Below are positions 52,627-61,118 of a stretch of DNA of 64,000 bases, piece after piece. The stretch spans positions 4,092,001-4,156,000 of the forward strand of contig NZ_JADBEK010000001.1 of the NCBI RefSeq assembly GCF_014873145.1, written 5' to 3'. A program made the translations under genes and the position numbers. This DNA comes from Nonomuraea angiospora. Its GTDB lineage: Bacteria; Actinomycetota; Actinomycetes; Streptosporangiales; Streptosporangiaceae. Position 1 is the stretch's first letter. Every line of letters starts with the position of its first letter. A model generated the notes under the pieces. The model ran no database searches. It saw only the letters and a program-made list of their open reading frames with translations, and was not told where the DNA came from.

Positions 52627-53262
52627 ATGATCGTCAGGTCTTCGGTGCCGACGTCCAGGGGCAGGCGGACGCGGGCCGCGCTCCTGCAGGCTGGGCGGGA
52701 GGCGTTCGAGGAGCACGGCTACGACGCCGTGCGGATCGACGACGTGTGCGGGCGCGCCCAGGTGTCCCACGGCACGTTCTACACCTACTTCGGCTCCAAG
52801 GAAGCGCTGTTCGGCGAGGTCGCGGCGGCCGTGGTCGGGGAGATGTTCGCGGCCAGCGTCGTCGGCGCGGCGGCCCCGGACGATCCGTACGCCCGGATCG
52901 AGGCGGCCAACCGGCTCTACCTGCGGGCCTGGGCGGCGAACTCGCGGCTGGTGCGGATGGTGGAGCAGGCGGCCACGTCCGAGGAGAGGTTCGGGCGGTT
53001 GCTGCTCGAGCTGCGGGAGGTGTTCGTGCGGCGGGGCGCGGAGGGGCTGAAGCGGCTGCAGGAGCAGGGGCTGGCCGATCCGGAGCTGGATCCGCGGCTG
53101 ACCGCCGTCATGCTGGGCGGGATGGTGGAGCACTTCGCCCACGTGTGGCTGGATCTCGGGGAACGGGCCGACGAGCAGGTGGCGGTCGATCACCTGACGC
53201 GGTTGTGGGCCAGGGCCATCGGGTTGACGGTGACGTCAGGTTCACGGAAGGAGGGTGCGTGA
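52627..53262 (+). CDS. TetR regulator of the acyl-CoA carboxylase operon
   Basis: A 211-residue TetR repressor. HTH: TRAALLQAGREAFEEHGYDAVRIDDVCGRAQVSHGTFYTYFGSKEALFGEV. The ligand domain ends in DEQVAVDHLTRLWARAIGLTV. The frame is open from 52459, but ATG at 52627 gives the family start and a leaderless -10. It heads a five-gene run in which every junction overlaps by 4 bp, so it probably autoregulates the operon with an acyl-CoA as ligand, as for AtuR-type repressors. Confidence 0.9.
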   Translation: MIVRSSVPTSRGRRTRAALLQAGREAFEEHGYDAVRIDDVCGRAQVSHGTFYTYFGSKEALFGEVAAAVVGEMFAASVVGAAAPDDPYARIEAANRLYLRAWAANSRLVRMVEQAATSEERFGRLLLELREVFVRRGAEGLKRLQEQGLADPELDPRLTAVMLGGMVEHFAHVWLDLGERADEQVAVDHLTRLWARAIGLTVTSGSRKEGA

Positions 53263-54848
53263 TCAGGAGCAGGCTCGACACCGAGGGTGACGACTACCGC
53301 GGGCGCCGCGCGGCCATGCTCGCCAAGCTGCGCGAGCTGGACGCCGAGCACGCCAAGGCGGTGGCCGGGGGCGGCGAGAAGTACGTCGAACGGCACCGCA
53401 GGCGCGGCAAGCTCCTGGCCAGGGAGCGGATCGAGCTGCTGGTCGACCCCGACTCGCCCTTCCTGGAGCTGTCGCCGCTGGCCGCGTGGGGCAGCGAGTT
53501 CCCGGTCGGGGCCGGCATGGTGTCGGGGATCGGGGTGATCGAGGGCGTCGAGTGCGTGATCACCGCGAACGACCCCACGGTCCGCGGCGGCGCGTCGAAC
53601 CCGTGGACGCTGAAGAAGTCCCTCCGCGCGGCCGACATCGCGCTGCGCAACAGGCTCCCGTACGTGAACCTGGTCGAGAGCGGCGGCGCGGATCTGCCGA
53701 CGCAGAAGGAGATCTTCATCCCGGGCGGCCAGATATTTCGTGACCTGACACGGTTGTCGGCGACGGGCGTTCCGACCATCGCGTTGGTGTTCGGGAACTC
53801 CACGGCAGGCGGCGCGTACGTACCCGGCATGAGCGACTACGTGGTGATGGTGCGGGAACGAGCGAAAGTGTTCCTGGGCGGCCCGCCCCTCGTGAAGATG
53901 GCCACCGGGGAGGAGTCGGACGACGAGTCCCTGGGCGGGGCCGAGATGCACGCCAGGACCAGCGGCCTCGCCGACTACCTCGCCCAGGACGAGCACGACG
54001 CGCTGCGGATCGGGCGGCGGATCGTCCGTTCCCTCGGCTGGCGCAAACAGGGCATGAGCCCGCAGGCGGCGCGCGAGCCCGGATATCCGGCCGAGGAGCT
54101 GCTGGGGATCGTCCCCGAGGACCTGAAGGTGCCGTTCGACCCCCGCGAGGTGATCGCGCGGGTGGTGGACGGGAGCGAGTTCGAGGAGTTCAAGCCGCTG
54201 TACGGCGCCTCCCTCGTGACCGGCTGGGCGCGCATCCACGGCTACCCGGTGGGCGTGCTGGCCAACGCGCGCGGCGTGCTGTTCAGCGAGGAGTCGCAGA
54301 AGGCCACCCAGTTCATCCAGCTCGCCAACCAGTCGCGCACTCCGCTCCTGTTCCTCCAGAACACGACCGGTTACATGGTCGGCAAGGACTACGAGCAGGG
54401 CGGCATCATCAAGCACGGCGCCATGATGATCAACGCGGTGTCCAACTCGACCGTCCCCCACCTCACCGTCGTCATGGGCGCCTCGTACGGGGCGGGCAAC
54501 TACGGCATGTGCGGGCGCGCGTACGAGCCCCGCTTCCTGTTCAGCTGGCCGAGCGCCAAGTCGGCGGTGATGGGCCCGGCGCAGCTGGCCGGGGTGCTGT
54601 CCATCGTGGGCCGCGCGTCCGCGCAGGCCAAGGGGCAGGTGTACGACGAGGAGGCCGACGCGGCGATGCGCGCGATGGTGGAGGCCCAGATCGAGGCGGA
54701 GTCGCTGCCGTTCTTCCTGTCGGGCCGCCTGTACGACGACGGGGTCATCGACCCGCGTGACACCCGTACCGTCCTGGGCCTGTGCCTGTCGGCCGTCAAC
54801 AGCGCGCCGGTGCCCGAACCGGCGGGATTCGGGGTGTTCCGGCCATGA
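53259..54848 (+). CDS. Acyl-CoA carboxylase beta (carboxyltransferase) subunit
   Basis: A 529-residue carboxyltransferase that adds CO2 from biotin to an acyl-CoA. The crotonase-like halves show NDPTVRGGASNPWTLKKSLRAADIALRNRLPYVNLVESGGADLP, IFIPGGQIFRDLTRLSATGVPTIALVFGNSTAGGAYVPGMSDYVVMV, FLGGPPLVKMATGEESDDESLGGAEMHARTSGLADYLA and TGYMVGKDYEQGGIIKHGAMMINAVSNSTVPHLTVVMGASYGAGNYGM. The FGRIFYNQ segment typical of methylcrotonyl-CoA carboxylase is replaced by IFRDLTRLSA, so the substrate may differ from methylcrotonyl-CoA. GTG follows AAGGAGG and overlaps the tetR stop (GTGA). Confidence 0.88.
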   Translation: MIRSRLDTEGDDYRGRRAAMLAKLRELDAEHAKAVAGGGEKYVERHRRRGKLLARERIELLVDPDSPFLELSPLAAWGSEFPVGAGMVSGIGVIEGVECVITANDPTVRGGASNPWTLKKSLRAADIALRNRLPYVNLVESGGADLPTQKEIFIPGGQIFRDLTRLSATGVPTIALVFGNSTAGGAYVPGMSDYVVMVRERAKVFLGGPPLVKMATGEESDDESLGGAEMHARTSGLADYLAQDEHDALRIGRRIVRSLGWRKQGMSPQAAREPGYPAEELLGIVPEDLKVPFDPREVIARVVDGSEFEEFKPLYGASLVTGWARIHGYPVGVLANARGVLFSEESQKATQFIQLANQSRTPLLFLQNTTGYMVGKDYEQGGIIKHGAMMINAVSNSTVPHLTVVMGASYGAGNYGMCGRAYEPRFLFSWPSAKSAVMGPAQLAGVLSIVGRASAQAKGQVYDEEADAAMRAMVEAQIEAESLPFFLSGRLYDDGVIDPRDTRTVLGLCLSAVNSAPVPEPAGFGVFRP

Positions 54849-56719
54849 TCACCCGCCTGCTCGTCGCGAACCGGGGCGAGATCGCCCGCCGCGTCTTCCG
54901 CACCTGCGCCTCGCTCGGCATCTCGACGGTCGCCGTCTTCTCCGACCCCGACGCGGACGCGCCGCACGTGGCCGAGGCCGACCTGGCCGTACGGCTGCGG
55001 GGCGCCCGCCCGTCCGACACGTACCTGGACATCGGCCGCGTCCTGGACGCCTGCCGCGCGTCCGGCGCGGATGCCGTGCATCCCGGATACGGCTTCCTGT
55101 CCGAGAACGCGGAGTTCGCGCGGGCCGTGCTGGACGCCGGGCTGGTGTGGGTGGGGCCGCCGCCCGAGGCCATCGCGGCCATGGGGTCCAAGGTCGAGGC
55201 GAAGCGGCTGATGGCGGAGGCCGGGGTGCCCGTGCTCCCCTCGCTCGACCCGGAGGCGCCCGGGGAGTTCCCGGTGCTGGTCAAGGCGTCGGCCGGTGGG
55301 GGCGGGCGCGGCATGCGGATCGTCCGCGAGGCCGGGGACCTGGCGCGGGAGGTCGAGTCGGCGCGGCGCGAGTCGGCGGCGGCGTTCGGCGACGGAACCG
55401 TGTTCGTGGAGCCGCTGCTGGAGAACGCCCGGCATGTCGAGGTGCAGGTGCTGGCCGACCGGCACGGCACGGTGTGGACGCTGGGCGAGCGCGAGTGCAG
55501 CGTGCAGCGGCGGCACCAGAAGGTGGTCGAGGAGTGCCCGTCGCCGGGGATCTCGGCCGAGCTGCGGGAGCGGCTGTGCGGGGCGGCGGTCAGGGCCGCG
55601 CGGAAGATCGGCTATGTCGGGGCCGGGACCGTGGAGTTCCTGGTCAAGGGGGATCGGGTGGCGTTCCTGGAGATGAACACCCGGCTCCAGGTCGAGCACC
55701 CGGTCACCGAGCTGGTCTACGGGGTCGATCTGGTGCGGCTGCAGCTCGAGGTGGCCGAGGGGGCCGCCCTGCCGGTGACGCCGCCCGAGCCTGCCGGGCA
55801 TGCCGTGGAGGTGCGGCTTTATGCGGAGGACGGGGACTATCTGCCGCAGAGCGGGGTGTTGCGGCGGTTCGAGGTCTCCGGCGAGGTGCGGGTGGATTCG
55901 GGGGTGGAGTCCGGGTCGGTGATCTCGCCGTACTACGACCCGATGCTGGCGAAGGTGATCGGGTACGGGCGGGTACGGGCGGAGGCGGTGCGGAAGCTGG
56001 TCACGGCGCTCCGGCGGGCGAAGCTCCACGGGGTGACGACAAATCGGGATTTACTGGTAAAAATCCTGACAAATCCGGCTTTTGGGGCGGGCGACACCCA
56101 CACCGGCTTCCTCGCCCCCGACGGCCCTCTTGACCGCAGCTCCCCGGACGAGCCTGGCGAGCTCCCGATGCTGGCCGCCGCCCTCGCCATGGCCGCCGGC
56201 AACCGCCGCCGGGCGACGGTGCTGGCGGGCCTCCCGAGCGGCTGGCGCAACGTGCGCTCCCAGCCCCGCCGGGCCCGCTTCGAGGAGGCCGAGGTCTGCT
56301 ACGACCCGCTCCCCCAGGGCGTCACCGTGATCAGCGCGGAGCCGTACGAGGTGGTCCTGGAACGCGACGGCGTCCGGCACACCTTCGAGGTGGCCCGCTA
56401 CGACGAGGACGGCAAGATCTACGTCGACCACGTCGGCGGGTGCGCCGAGCTGACCCCGCTCCCCCGCCTCCCCGAGCCGGTCGAGCACGTCGCGCCCGGC
56501 TCCCTGCTGGCCCCCATGCCGGGCAGCGTGCTGCGGGTCGAGGTGGAGCCCGGCGACCGGGTGACGAAGGGGCAGCCGGTGCTGGTGCTGGAGGCGATGA
56601 AGATGGAGCATCGGATCGTGGCGCCGTCCGACGGCGTGGTGGCGGACGTACCCGTCGAAAAGGGCCGGCAGGTCGAAGCGGGCGCGGTGCTGGCGATCAT
56701 CCAGGAGGAGACCTCATGA
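54845..56719 (+). CDS. Biotin carboxylase/BCCP subunit of acyl-CoA carboxylase
   Basis: A 624-residue alpha subunit joining biotin carboxylase, a linker and the biotin carrier. RLLVANRGEIARRVFRTCASLGI, HPGYGFLSENAEFARAV, VKASAGGGGRGMRIV (ATP grasp) and FLEMNTRLQVEHPVTELVYGVDLVRLQLEVAEG are canonical. Biotin lysine is in VLEAMKMEHRI (about residue 586). ATG overlaps the beta-subunit stop. It forms an alpha6beta6-type complex with the beta subunit. Confidence 0.92.
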   Translation: MITRLLVANRGEIARRVFRTCASLGISTVAVFSDPDADAPHVAEADLAVRLRGARPSDTYLDIGRVLDACRASGADAVHPGYGFLSENAEFARAVLDAGLVWVGPPPEAIAAMGSKVEAKRLMAEAGVPVLPSLDPEAPGEFPVLVKASAGGGGRGMRIVREAGDLAREVESARRESAAAFGDGTVFVEPLLENARHVEVQVLADRHGTVWTLGERECSVQRRHQKVVEECPSPGISAELRERLCGAAVRAARKIGYVGAGTVEFLVKGDRVAFLEMNTRLQVEHPVTELVYGVDLVRLQLEVAEGAALPVTPPEPAGHAVEVRLYAEDGDYLPQSGVLRRFEVSGEVRVDSGVESGSVISPYYDPMLAKVIGYGRVRAEAVRKLVTALRRAKLHGVTTNRDLLVKILTNPAFGAGDTHTGFLAPDGPLDRSSPDEPGELPMLAAALAMAAGNRRRATVLAGLPSGWRNVRSQPRRARFEEAEVCYDPLPQGVTVISAEPYEVVLERDGVRHTFEVARYDEDGKIYVDHVGGCAELTPLPRLPEPVEHVAPGSLLAPMPGSVLRVEVEPGDRVTKGQPVLVLEAMKMEHRIVAPSDGVVADVPVEKGRQVEAGAVLAIIQEETS

Positions 56720-57477
56720 CGAGCCTGGTGCACGAGGACCTGGCGGCGGGCGTCGCGACCGTCACGCTGGACTCGCCGCCCAACCGCAACGCCCTGTCCA
56801 TACGGCTTCTCGCTGACCTGTCCGACCGGCTCCACCGGGCGCTGGCCGAGCCGGAGGTCAGGGTGATCGTGCTGACCGGCACCGGCAACGTGTTCTGCTC
56901 GGGCGCCGACCTCAAGGAGCAGAAGGCCTCGGGCGCGGCGGTGACGGCGTCGTTCCCCGACGTCCTCAAGTTGATCTGGGAGAGCCCCAAGCCGGTCATC
57001 TGCCGCCTGAACGGCACGGCGCGGGCGGGCGGCCTGGGCCTGGTGGCGGCGTGCGACTTCGCGATCGCGCCGCTGACGGCGTCCTTCGCCTTCTCCGAGG
57101 TACGGCTCGGCGTCGTACCCGCCATGATCTCGGTGCCGGTGCTGCGCCGGGTCGAGCCCCGGGCGGCGGCCGAGTACTTCCTGACCGGCGAGGTGTTCGA
57201 CGCGGCACGGGCGGCGGAGATCGGGCTGCTCACGCGGGCCGTCCCGGAGGACGAGCTGGACGCGACGGTCGCGCACTACGCCGAACTGCTGATCAAGGGC
57301 GGCCCCGAGGCGCTGGCCGTCACGAAGCGGATGGTGCGGGAGGTGCCCGCGCTGTCGTTCGAGGAGGGGCTGCGGCGGATGACCGAGCTGTCGGCCGAGC
57401 GCTTCACCTCGGAGGAGGGGCAGGAGGGCATCGCGGCGTTCAGGGAGAAGCGGCCGCCCAAGTGGGCCGCCCGATGA
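56716..57477 (+). CDS. Enoyl-CoA hydratase/isomerase
   Basis: A 253-residue crotonase. VATVTLDSPPNRNALSIRLLADL, GNVFCSGADLKEQ (oxyanion loop), KPVICRLNGTARAGGLGLVAACDFAIA and SEVRLGVVPAMISVPVLRRVEPRAAAEYFLTGEVFDAARAAEIGL. The classical second glutamate of hydratases is not clear (LGVVPAMIS instead of LGLIPGxGG), so the precise chemistry is open. ATG 56716 overlaps the preceding stop. It would hydrate the unsaturated, carboxylated acyl-CoA, as AtuE does in P. aeruginosa. Confidence 0.85.
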   Translation: MTSLVHEDLAAGVATVTLDSPPNRNALSIRLLADLSDRLHRALAEPEVRVIVLTGTGNVFCSGADLKEQKASGAAVTASFPDVLKLIWESPKPVICRLNGTARAGGLGLVAACDFAIAPLTASFAFSEVRLGVVPAMISVPVLRRVEPRAAAEYFLTGEVFDAARAAEIGLLTRAVPEDELDATVAHYAELLIKGGPEALAVTKRMVREVPALSFEEGLRRMTELSAERFTSEEGQEGIAAFREKRPPKWAAR

Positions 57478-59342
57478 CGCTGCGGATCGCGAACTGCAGC
57501 GGCTTCTACGGCGACCGCCTCTCCGCCGCCAGGGAGATGGTCGAGGGCGGGCCGATCGACGTGCTCACCGGCGACTGGCTGGCCGAGCTGACCATGCTCA
57601 TCCTCGCCGGGAACCGCCTCAAGGGCCGCCCCGGCTACGCGCCGACGTTCCTCCGGCAGTTGGAGGACGTCCTGGGCCCTTGCCTCGATAAATCCATCAA
57701 AATCGTGACTAACGCCGGCGGCCTGGACCCGGCCGGCTGCGCGGAGGCGGTTCACGACCTGGCCACCCGCCTCGGCCTGTCCCCCACGATCGCCCACATC
57801 ACGGGCGACGACCTCACCGGCCGCCCGCTGGACCTGACCAACGCCGACACCGGCGAACCCCTCACCGCGACCCCCCTGACCGCGAACGCCTATCTCGGCG
57901 GCCGCCCCATCGCCACCGCCCTCGCGGCGGGCGCGGACGTGGTGGTGACCGGCCGCGTGACGGACGCCGCCCTGGTGACCGGCCCCGGCATCTGGCGGTA
58001 CGGGTGGGGGCCCGGCGACCTGGACCAGCTCGCGGGCTCGGTGGTCGCGGGACACGTCATCGAGTGCGGCTGCCAGGCGACCGGCGGCAACTACGCGTTC
58101 TTCCAGGACGTACCGGACCTGGCGCACTGCGGCTTCCCCATCGCCGAGCTGAACGCGGACGGCTCCGCCGTGATCACCAAGCACCCCGGCACCGGCGGGC
58201 TGGTCTCGGTCGGCACGGTCACGGCGCAGCTCGTGTACGAGCTCGGGGGCCCGCGCTACCTGGGACCCGACGTGGTGGCCCGCTTCGACACGATCACCCT
58301 CACGGACGACGGCCCCGACCGCGTCCTGATCTCGGGCGTCCGGGGCGAGCCGCCGCCCGGCACCCTCAAGGTGGCCGTCAACTACCTGGCGGGCTACCGC
58401 AACACGATGACCCTGGTGCTGACGGGCCTGGACGTGGAGGCCAAGGCCCGGGCCGCCCAGGACGCCCTCTGGGCCCGCGTGCCCCGTGACTCGTTCGACC
58501 GGGTGGACGTGGAGCTGACGGACACGGGCCTGCTGCGGATCACCGTCATGGACGCCGACGAACGCCGGGCGGGACGCGCGTTCTCCTCCGCCGTGGTGGA
58601 GACGGGGCTCGCCAGCTATCCGGGCTTCTACGCCCTCACCCCACCGGGCAACGCCACGCCGTACGGGGTCTACTGGCCCGTCCTCGTCCCCGCCTCGGAG
58701 GTCCACCCCCGGGTCTTCCTCAACGGCAACGAACTCCCACCCACCGCCCCCGGTACACCGGGCCCACCGCACACGGCGAATGCCACCGCACGGGCTTCCG
58801 GGGCGACGGAGACGGCGAGCACGACGGATGCGGCCGGCCGGAGGGAGACGGCGGGCGCAGCGGAGGCGGCGGAGGCGGCAGGCGACGTAGCCGAAGCCGC
58901 CACCCCGCACCCCGCGCCGGCCCTCCTCTCAGCGCCGGGTCGGCGAGAAGCGGCACGGCGCGACCCGGCACCTGCGAACGGCGACCAAGAGGCGTCGGTG
59001 GTCGAGACTCAGGTGCGGGTGCCGTTGGGGTGGATTGCCGGGGCGCGATCCGGGGACAAGGGCGGGAACGCGAACCTGGGCGTCTGGACCGACACCCAGG
59101 AACGGTACGCCTGGCTGGCCGCCCACCTCACCCCCGACACCCTCAAACGCCTCCTCCCAGCCCTCGCCCCCCACCGCGTCGACCGCCACGAGCTCCCCAA
59201 CCTCAAGGCGCTCAACTTCGTCATCCACGGCCTCCTCGGCAGGGGCGTGGCGGCGAGCCCCAGGATGGACCCGCAGGCGAAGGCCTTGGGCGAGGAGCTG
59301 CGGGCGAAGGAGGTGGACATCCCCCCGCACCTACGAAACTGA
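57474..59342 (+). CDS. atuA: AtuA family protein (DUF1446) with C-terminal AtuA domain
   Basis: A 622-residue protein of the acyclic terpene utilisation AtuA family. The N-terminal domain (DUF1446, about 1-420) has LRIANCSGFYGDRLSAAREMVEGGPIDVLTGDWLAELTMLI, IKIVTNAGGLDPAGCAEAVHDLA and GRVTDAALVTGPGIWRYGW. Residues about 420-505 are an Ala/Thr/Glu-rich low-complexity linker. The C-terminal domain begins VPLGWIAGARSGDKGGNANLGVWT (about 516-). AtuA's reaction is unknown; the operon places it in acyl-CoA degradation. It overlaps the hydratase by 4 bp and converges with the ROK gene with 12 bp of overlap. Confidence 0.85.
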   Translation: MTLRIANCSGFYGDRLSAAREMVEGGPIDVLTGDWLAELTMLILAGNRLKGRPGYAPTFLRQLEDVLGPCLDKSIKIVTNAGGLDPAGCAEAVHDLATRLGLSPTIAHITGDDLTGRPLDLTNADTGEPLTATPLTANAYLGGRPIATALAAGADVVVTGRVTDAALVTGPGIWRYGWGPGDLDQLAGSVVAGHVIECGCQATGGNYAFFQDVPDLAHCGFPIAELNADGSAVITKHPGTGGLVSVGTVTAQLVYELGGPRYLGPDVVARFDTITLTDDGPDRVLISGVRGEPPPGTLKVAVNYLAGYRNTMTLVLTGLDVEAKARAAQDALWARVPRDSFDRVDVELTDTGLLRITVMDADERRAGRAFSSAVVETGLASYPGFYALTPPGNATPYGVYWPVLVPASEVHPRVFLNGNELPPTAPGTPGPPHTANATARASGATETASTTDAAGRRETAGAAEAAEAAGDVAEAATPHPAPALLSAPGRREAARRDPAPANGDQEASVVETQVRVPLGWIAGARSGDKGGNANLGVWTDTQERYAWLAAHLTPDTLKRLLPALAPHRVDRHELPNLKALNFVIHGLLGRGVAASPRMDPQAKALGEELRAKEVDIPPHLRN

Positions 59343-60194
59343 CCGCCAGCCCAGCAGCCCCGCCCCGAGCAGCCCGGCGCGCACGCCGAGGGACGACGCC
59401 ACCACCTCCGGTGCCCGCCGGAAGGCCAGCAGTCCCGCCAACCGCTCCCGCAGCGGCACCAGCAGCGCGTCCCCCGCCAGCGAGACCCCGCCCCCGATGA
59501 CGATGCGCGCCGGGTCGAGCAGCAGGGTGTACGTGGCCAGCGCCAGGGCGAGCGTGTCCACGGCCGAGGACCACACCTCCGCCGCCCGCTCGTCCCCCTC
59601 GGTGGCCAGGCGCACCACGTCCGCGGAGGTGCCCGAGCCGTAGCGGGCCGCGATGGCCCCGCCCGACGCGTACGCGGCCAGGCATCCCCGCTGCCCGCAC
59701 CCGCAGGCCAGCCCGTCGGGCCGGACCGGGATGTGACCGATCTGCCCGGCGAAGCCTTCAGCTCCCCCGTACAGCGAGCCCGACAGGACGACCGCGCCCG
59801 CGATACCCGTACCGATAGGGAGGAACAGGACGTCGTCCCCGCCCGCCCCATAGGCCAGCTCGGCCTCCCCCGCCGAGCGGACGTCGTGCCCGAGCGCCAC
59901 CGGCAGGTCCACGTCCGCGAACGACGAGACGGGCACGTCCCGCCACCCGAAGGCCGCCGAGTAGACGGCGTGGGTGGGCGTGACCAGTCCCGGCACCGCC
60001 AGTCCCACGGCGAGCGGGCGGCGTCCGGCGCGGGGCCGGGCCAGGTCGGCGACGAAGGCGGAGATGGCCGCGATCACCTGGCCGGCACCGCGAGGCGTTA
60101 CACGTCGCTCGAAATGCAGAATTGTCCCGTCTCGGGCGACAAATCCGCCTTTGAAGGTGGTGCCGCCGACATCGACGGCAACGACATAATCCAT
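59331..60194 (-). CDS. ROK family sugar kinase
   Basis: A 287-residue ROK-fold kinase. VVAVDVGGTTFKGGFVARDG binds ATP, DLPVALGHDVRSAGEAELAYG carries the catalytic Asp-like segment, GTGIAGAVVLSGSLYGGAEGFAGQIGHIPVRPDGLACGCGQRGCLAAYASG holds the zinc-binding ROK motif (CGCGQRGC plus His). It probably phosphorylates glucose or a related hexose. ATG 60194 is the first good start. It has no HTH so it is a kinase, not a repressor. It is divergent from the GNAT gene by 27 bp. Confidence 0.9.
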   Translation of the reverse strand: MDYVVAVDVGGTTFKGGFVARDGTILHFERRVTPRGAGQVIAAISAFVADLARPRAGRRPLAVGLAVPGLVTPTHAVYSAAFGWRDVPVSSFADVDLPVALGHDVRSAGEAELAYGAGGDDVLFLPIGTGIAGAVVLSGSLYGGAEGFAGQIGHIPVRPDGLACGCGQRGCLAAYASGGAIAARYGSGTSADVVRLATEGDERAAEVWSSAVDTLALALATYTLLLDPARIVIGGGVSLAGDALLVPLRERLAGLLAFRRAPEVVASSLGVRAGLLGAGLLGWRSVS

Positions 60195-60221
60195 CGTGCC
60201 ATCGTCCCCCAGGGTGCCATC

Positions 60222-61037
60222 ATGGCCGTCATGACCATCCGCCGCCTCACCCAAGAGGACCTTGACGACTGCACCCGCCTGGCCAAGGATCGCGGCTGGC
60301 TTCCCGAACGCCACAAGTGGAGCCTCCTGCTCGAGGTCGGCGAGGCGTACGGCATCGACGCCCCCGACGGCGACGGCCTGGCCGGCACGAACATCCTGAC
60401 CCGCTACGGCGACGACCACGCCGCGATCAGCATGGTCCTCACCGCGTCCAGGTACGCCAGGCAGGGGCTGGCCCGCCGGCTCATGGAGCACGTGCTGGAG
60501 CGGGCCGGCAGCCGTACCGTCTCCCTCTTCGCCACCGACTACGGCCGCCCCCTGTACGAGCAGATGGGATTCCGGGCCGTCGGCGGGGTCGTCAAGCACA
60601 CGGGGGTGTTCGCGGGCGAGCCGTCGGGCCGGACCCGCCCGGCCACGGAGGCCGACCTGGACGAGATCGTGGAGCTGGACGCGGAGCTGTTCGGGACGGA
60701 CAGGTCGGCGTTGCTGCGGCGGATGTTCGGCTTCGGCGAGCGGGTACGGATCGCGGACGGCGGCTTCGGCCACTGCTGGCGCAACGACGACAACACCGTG
60801 ATCGGCCCGGTCGTGGCGCGGGACGAGGCGACCGCCCGGGCGCTGATCGCGGACCTGGCGCTGGACGTGGGCGGCGAGGTGCGGATGGACCTGGACGAGG
60901 AGATGGACGGCCTGGTCGCGTGGGCGGTCGCGCACGGCATGGGCAACCCGTGGCGGAGCGCGAGGATGGTGCACAGGGGTGACCTGCCGGGCGAGCGCGC
61001 CTGCCAGTTCCTGCCGTTCATGCAGGCACTGGGCTGA
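60222..61037 (+). CDS. GNAT acetyltransferase with a C-terminal second domain
   Basis: A 271-residue acetyltransferase. MTIRRLTQEDLDDCTRLAKDRGWLPERHKWSLLLEVGEAYGI and ISMVLTASRYARQGLARRLMEHVLERAGSRTVSLFATDYGRPLYEQMGFRAVG are the acetyl-CoA-binding GNAT core (RxxGLAxRL). A C-terminal half (RPATEADLDEIVELDAELFGTDRSALLRRMF) repeats a GNAT-like lead, and the last part is a further, less clear domain. ATG 60222 follows AGGGTG. Substrate unknown. Confidence 0.85.
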   Translation: MAVMTIRRLTQEDLDDCTRLAKDRGWLPERHKWSLLLEVGEAYGIDAPDGDGLAGTNILTRYGDDHAAISMVLTASRYARQGLARRLMEHVLERAGSRTVSLFATDYGRPLYEQMGFRAVGGVVKHTGVFAGEPSGRTRPATEADLDEIVELDAELFGTDRSALLRRMFGFGERVRIADGGFGHCWRNDDNTVIGPVVARDEATARALIADLALDVGGEVRMDLDEEMDGLVAWAVAHGMGNPWRSARMVHRGDLPGERACQFLPFMQALG

Positions 61038-61090
61038 CCGCCCGGCACCGGGTTGACCGGGTGCAGGGCGCTCTCGTAGGGTCGGGCGAC

Positions 61091-61105
61091 CAGAATATGA
61101 TTCTG
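61091..61105 (+). promoter_or_regulatory. Promoter with operator over the -10 box
   Basis: CAGAATATGATTCTG, a perfect inverted repeat (CAGAAT-ATG-ATTCTG) whose core TATGAT (61095-61100) is a near-ideal -10 box. It is 13 bp ahead of ATG 61119; a repressor here would block transcription. Confidence 0.6.
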
Positions 61106-61118
61106 CCGAAGGGCGATC

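Noticed and set aside
52627..59342. Simple call of leucine-degradation methylcrotonyl-CoA carboxylase operon
   Set aside because: Isovaleryl-CoA dehydrogenase and HMG-CoA lyase are missing, an AtuA gene is present and the MCC beta motif is altered, so I left the substrate open.
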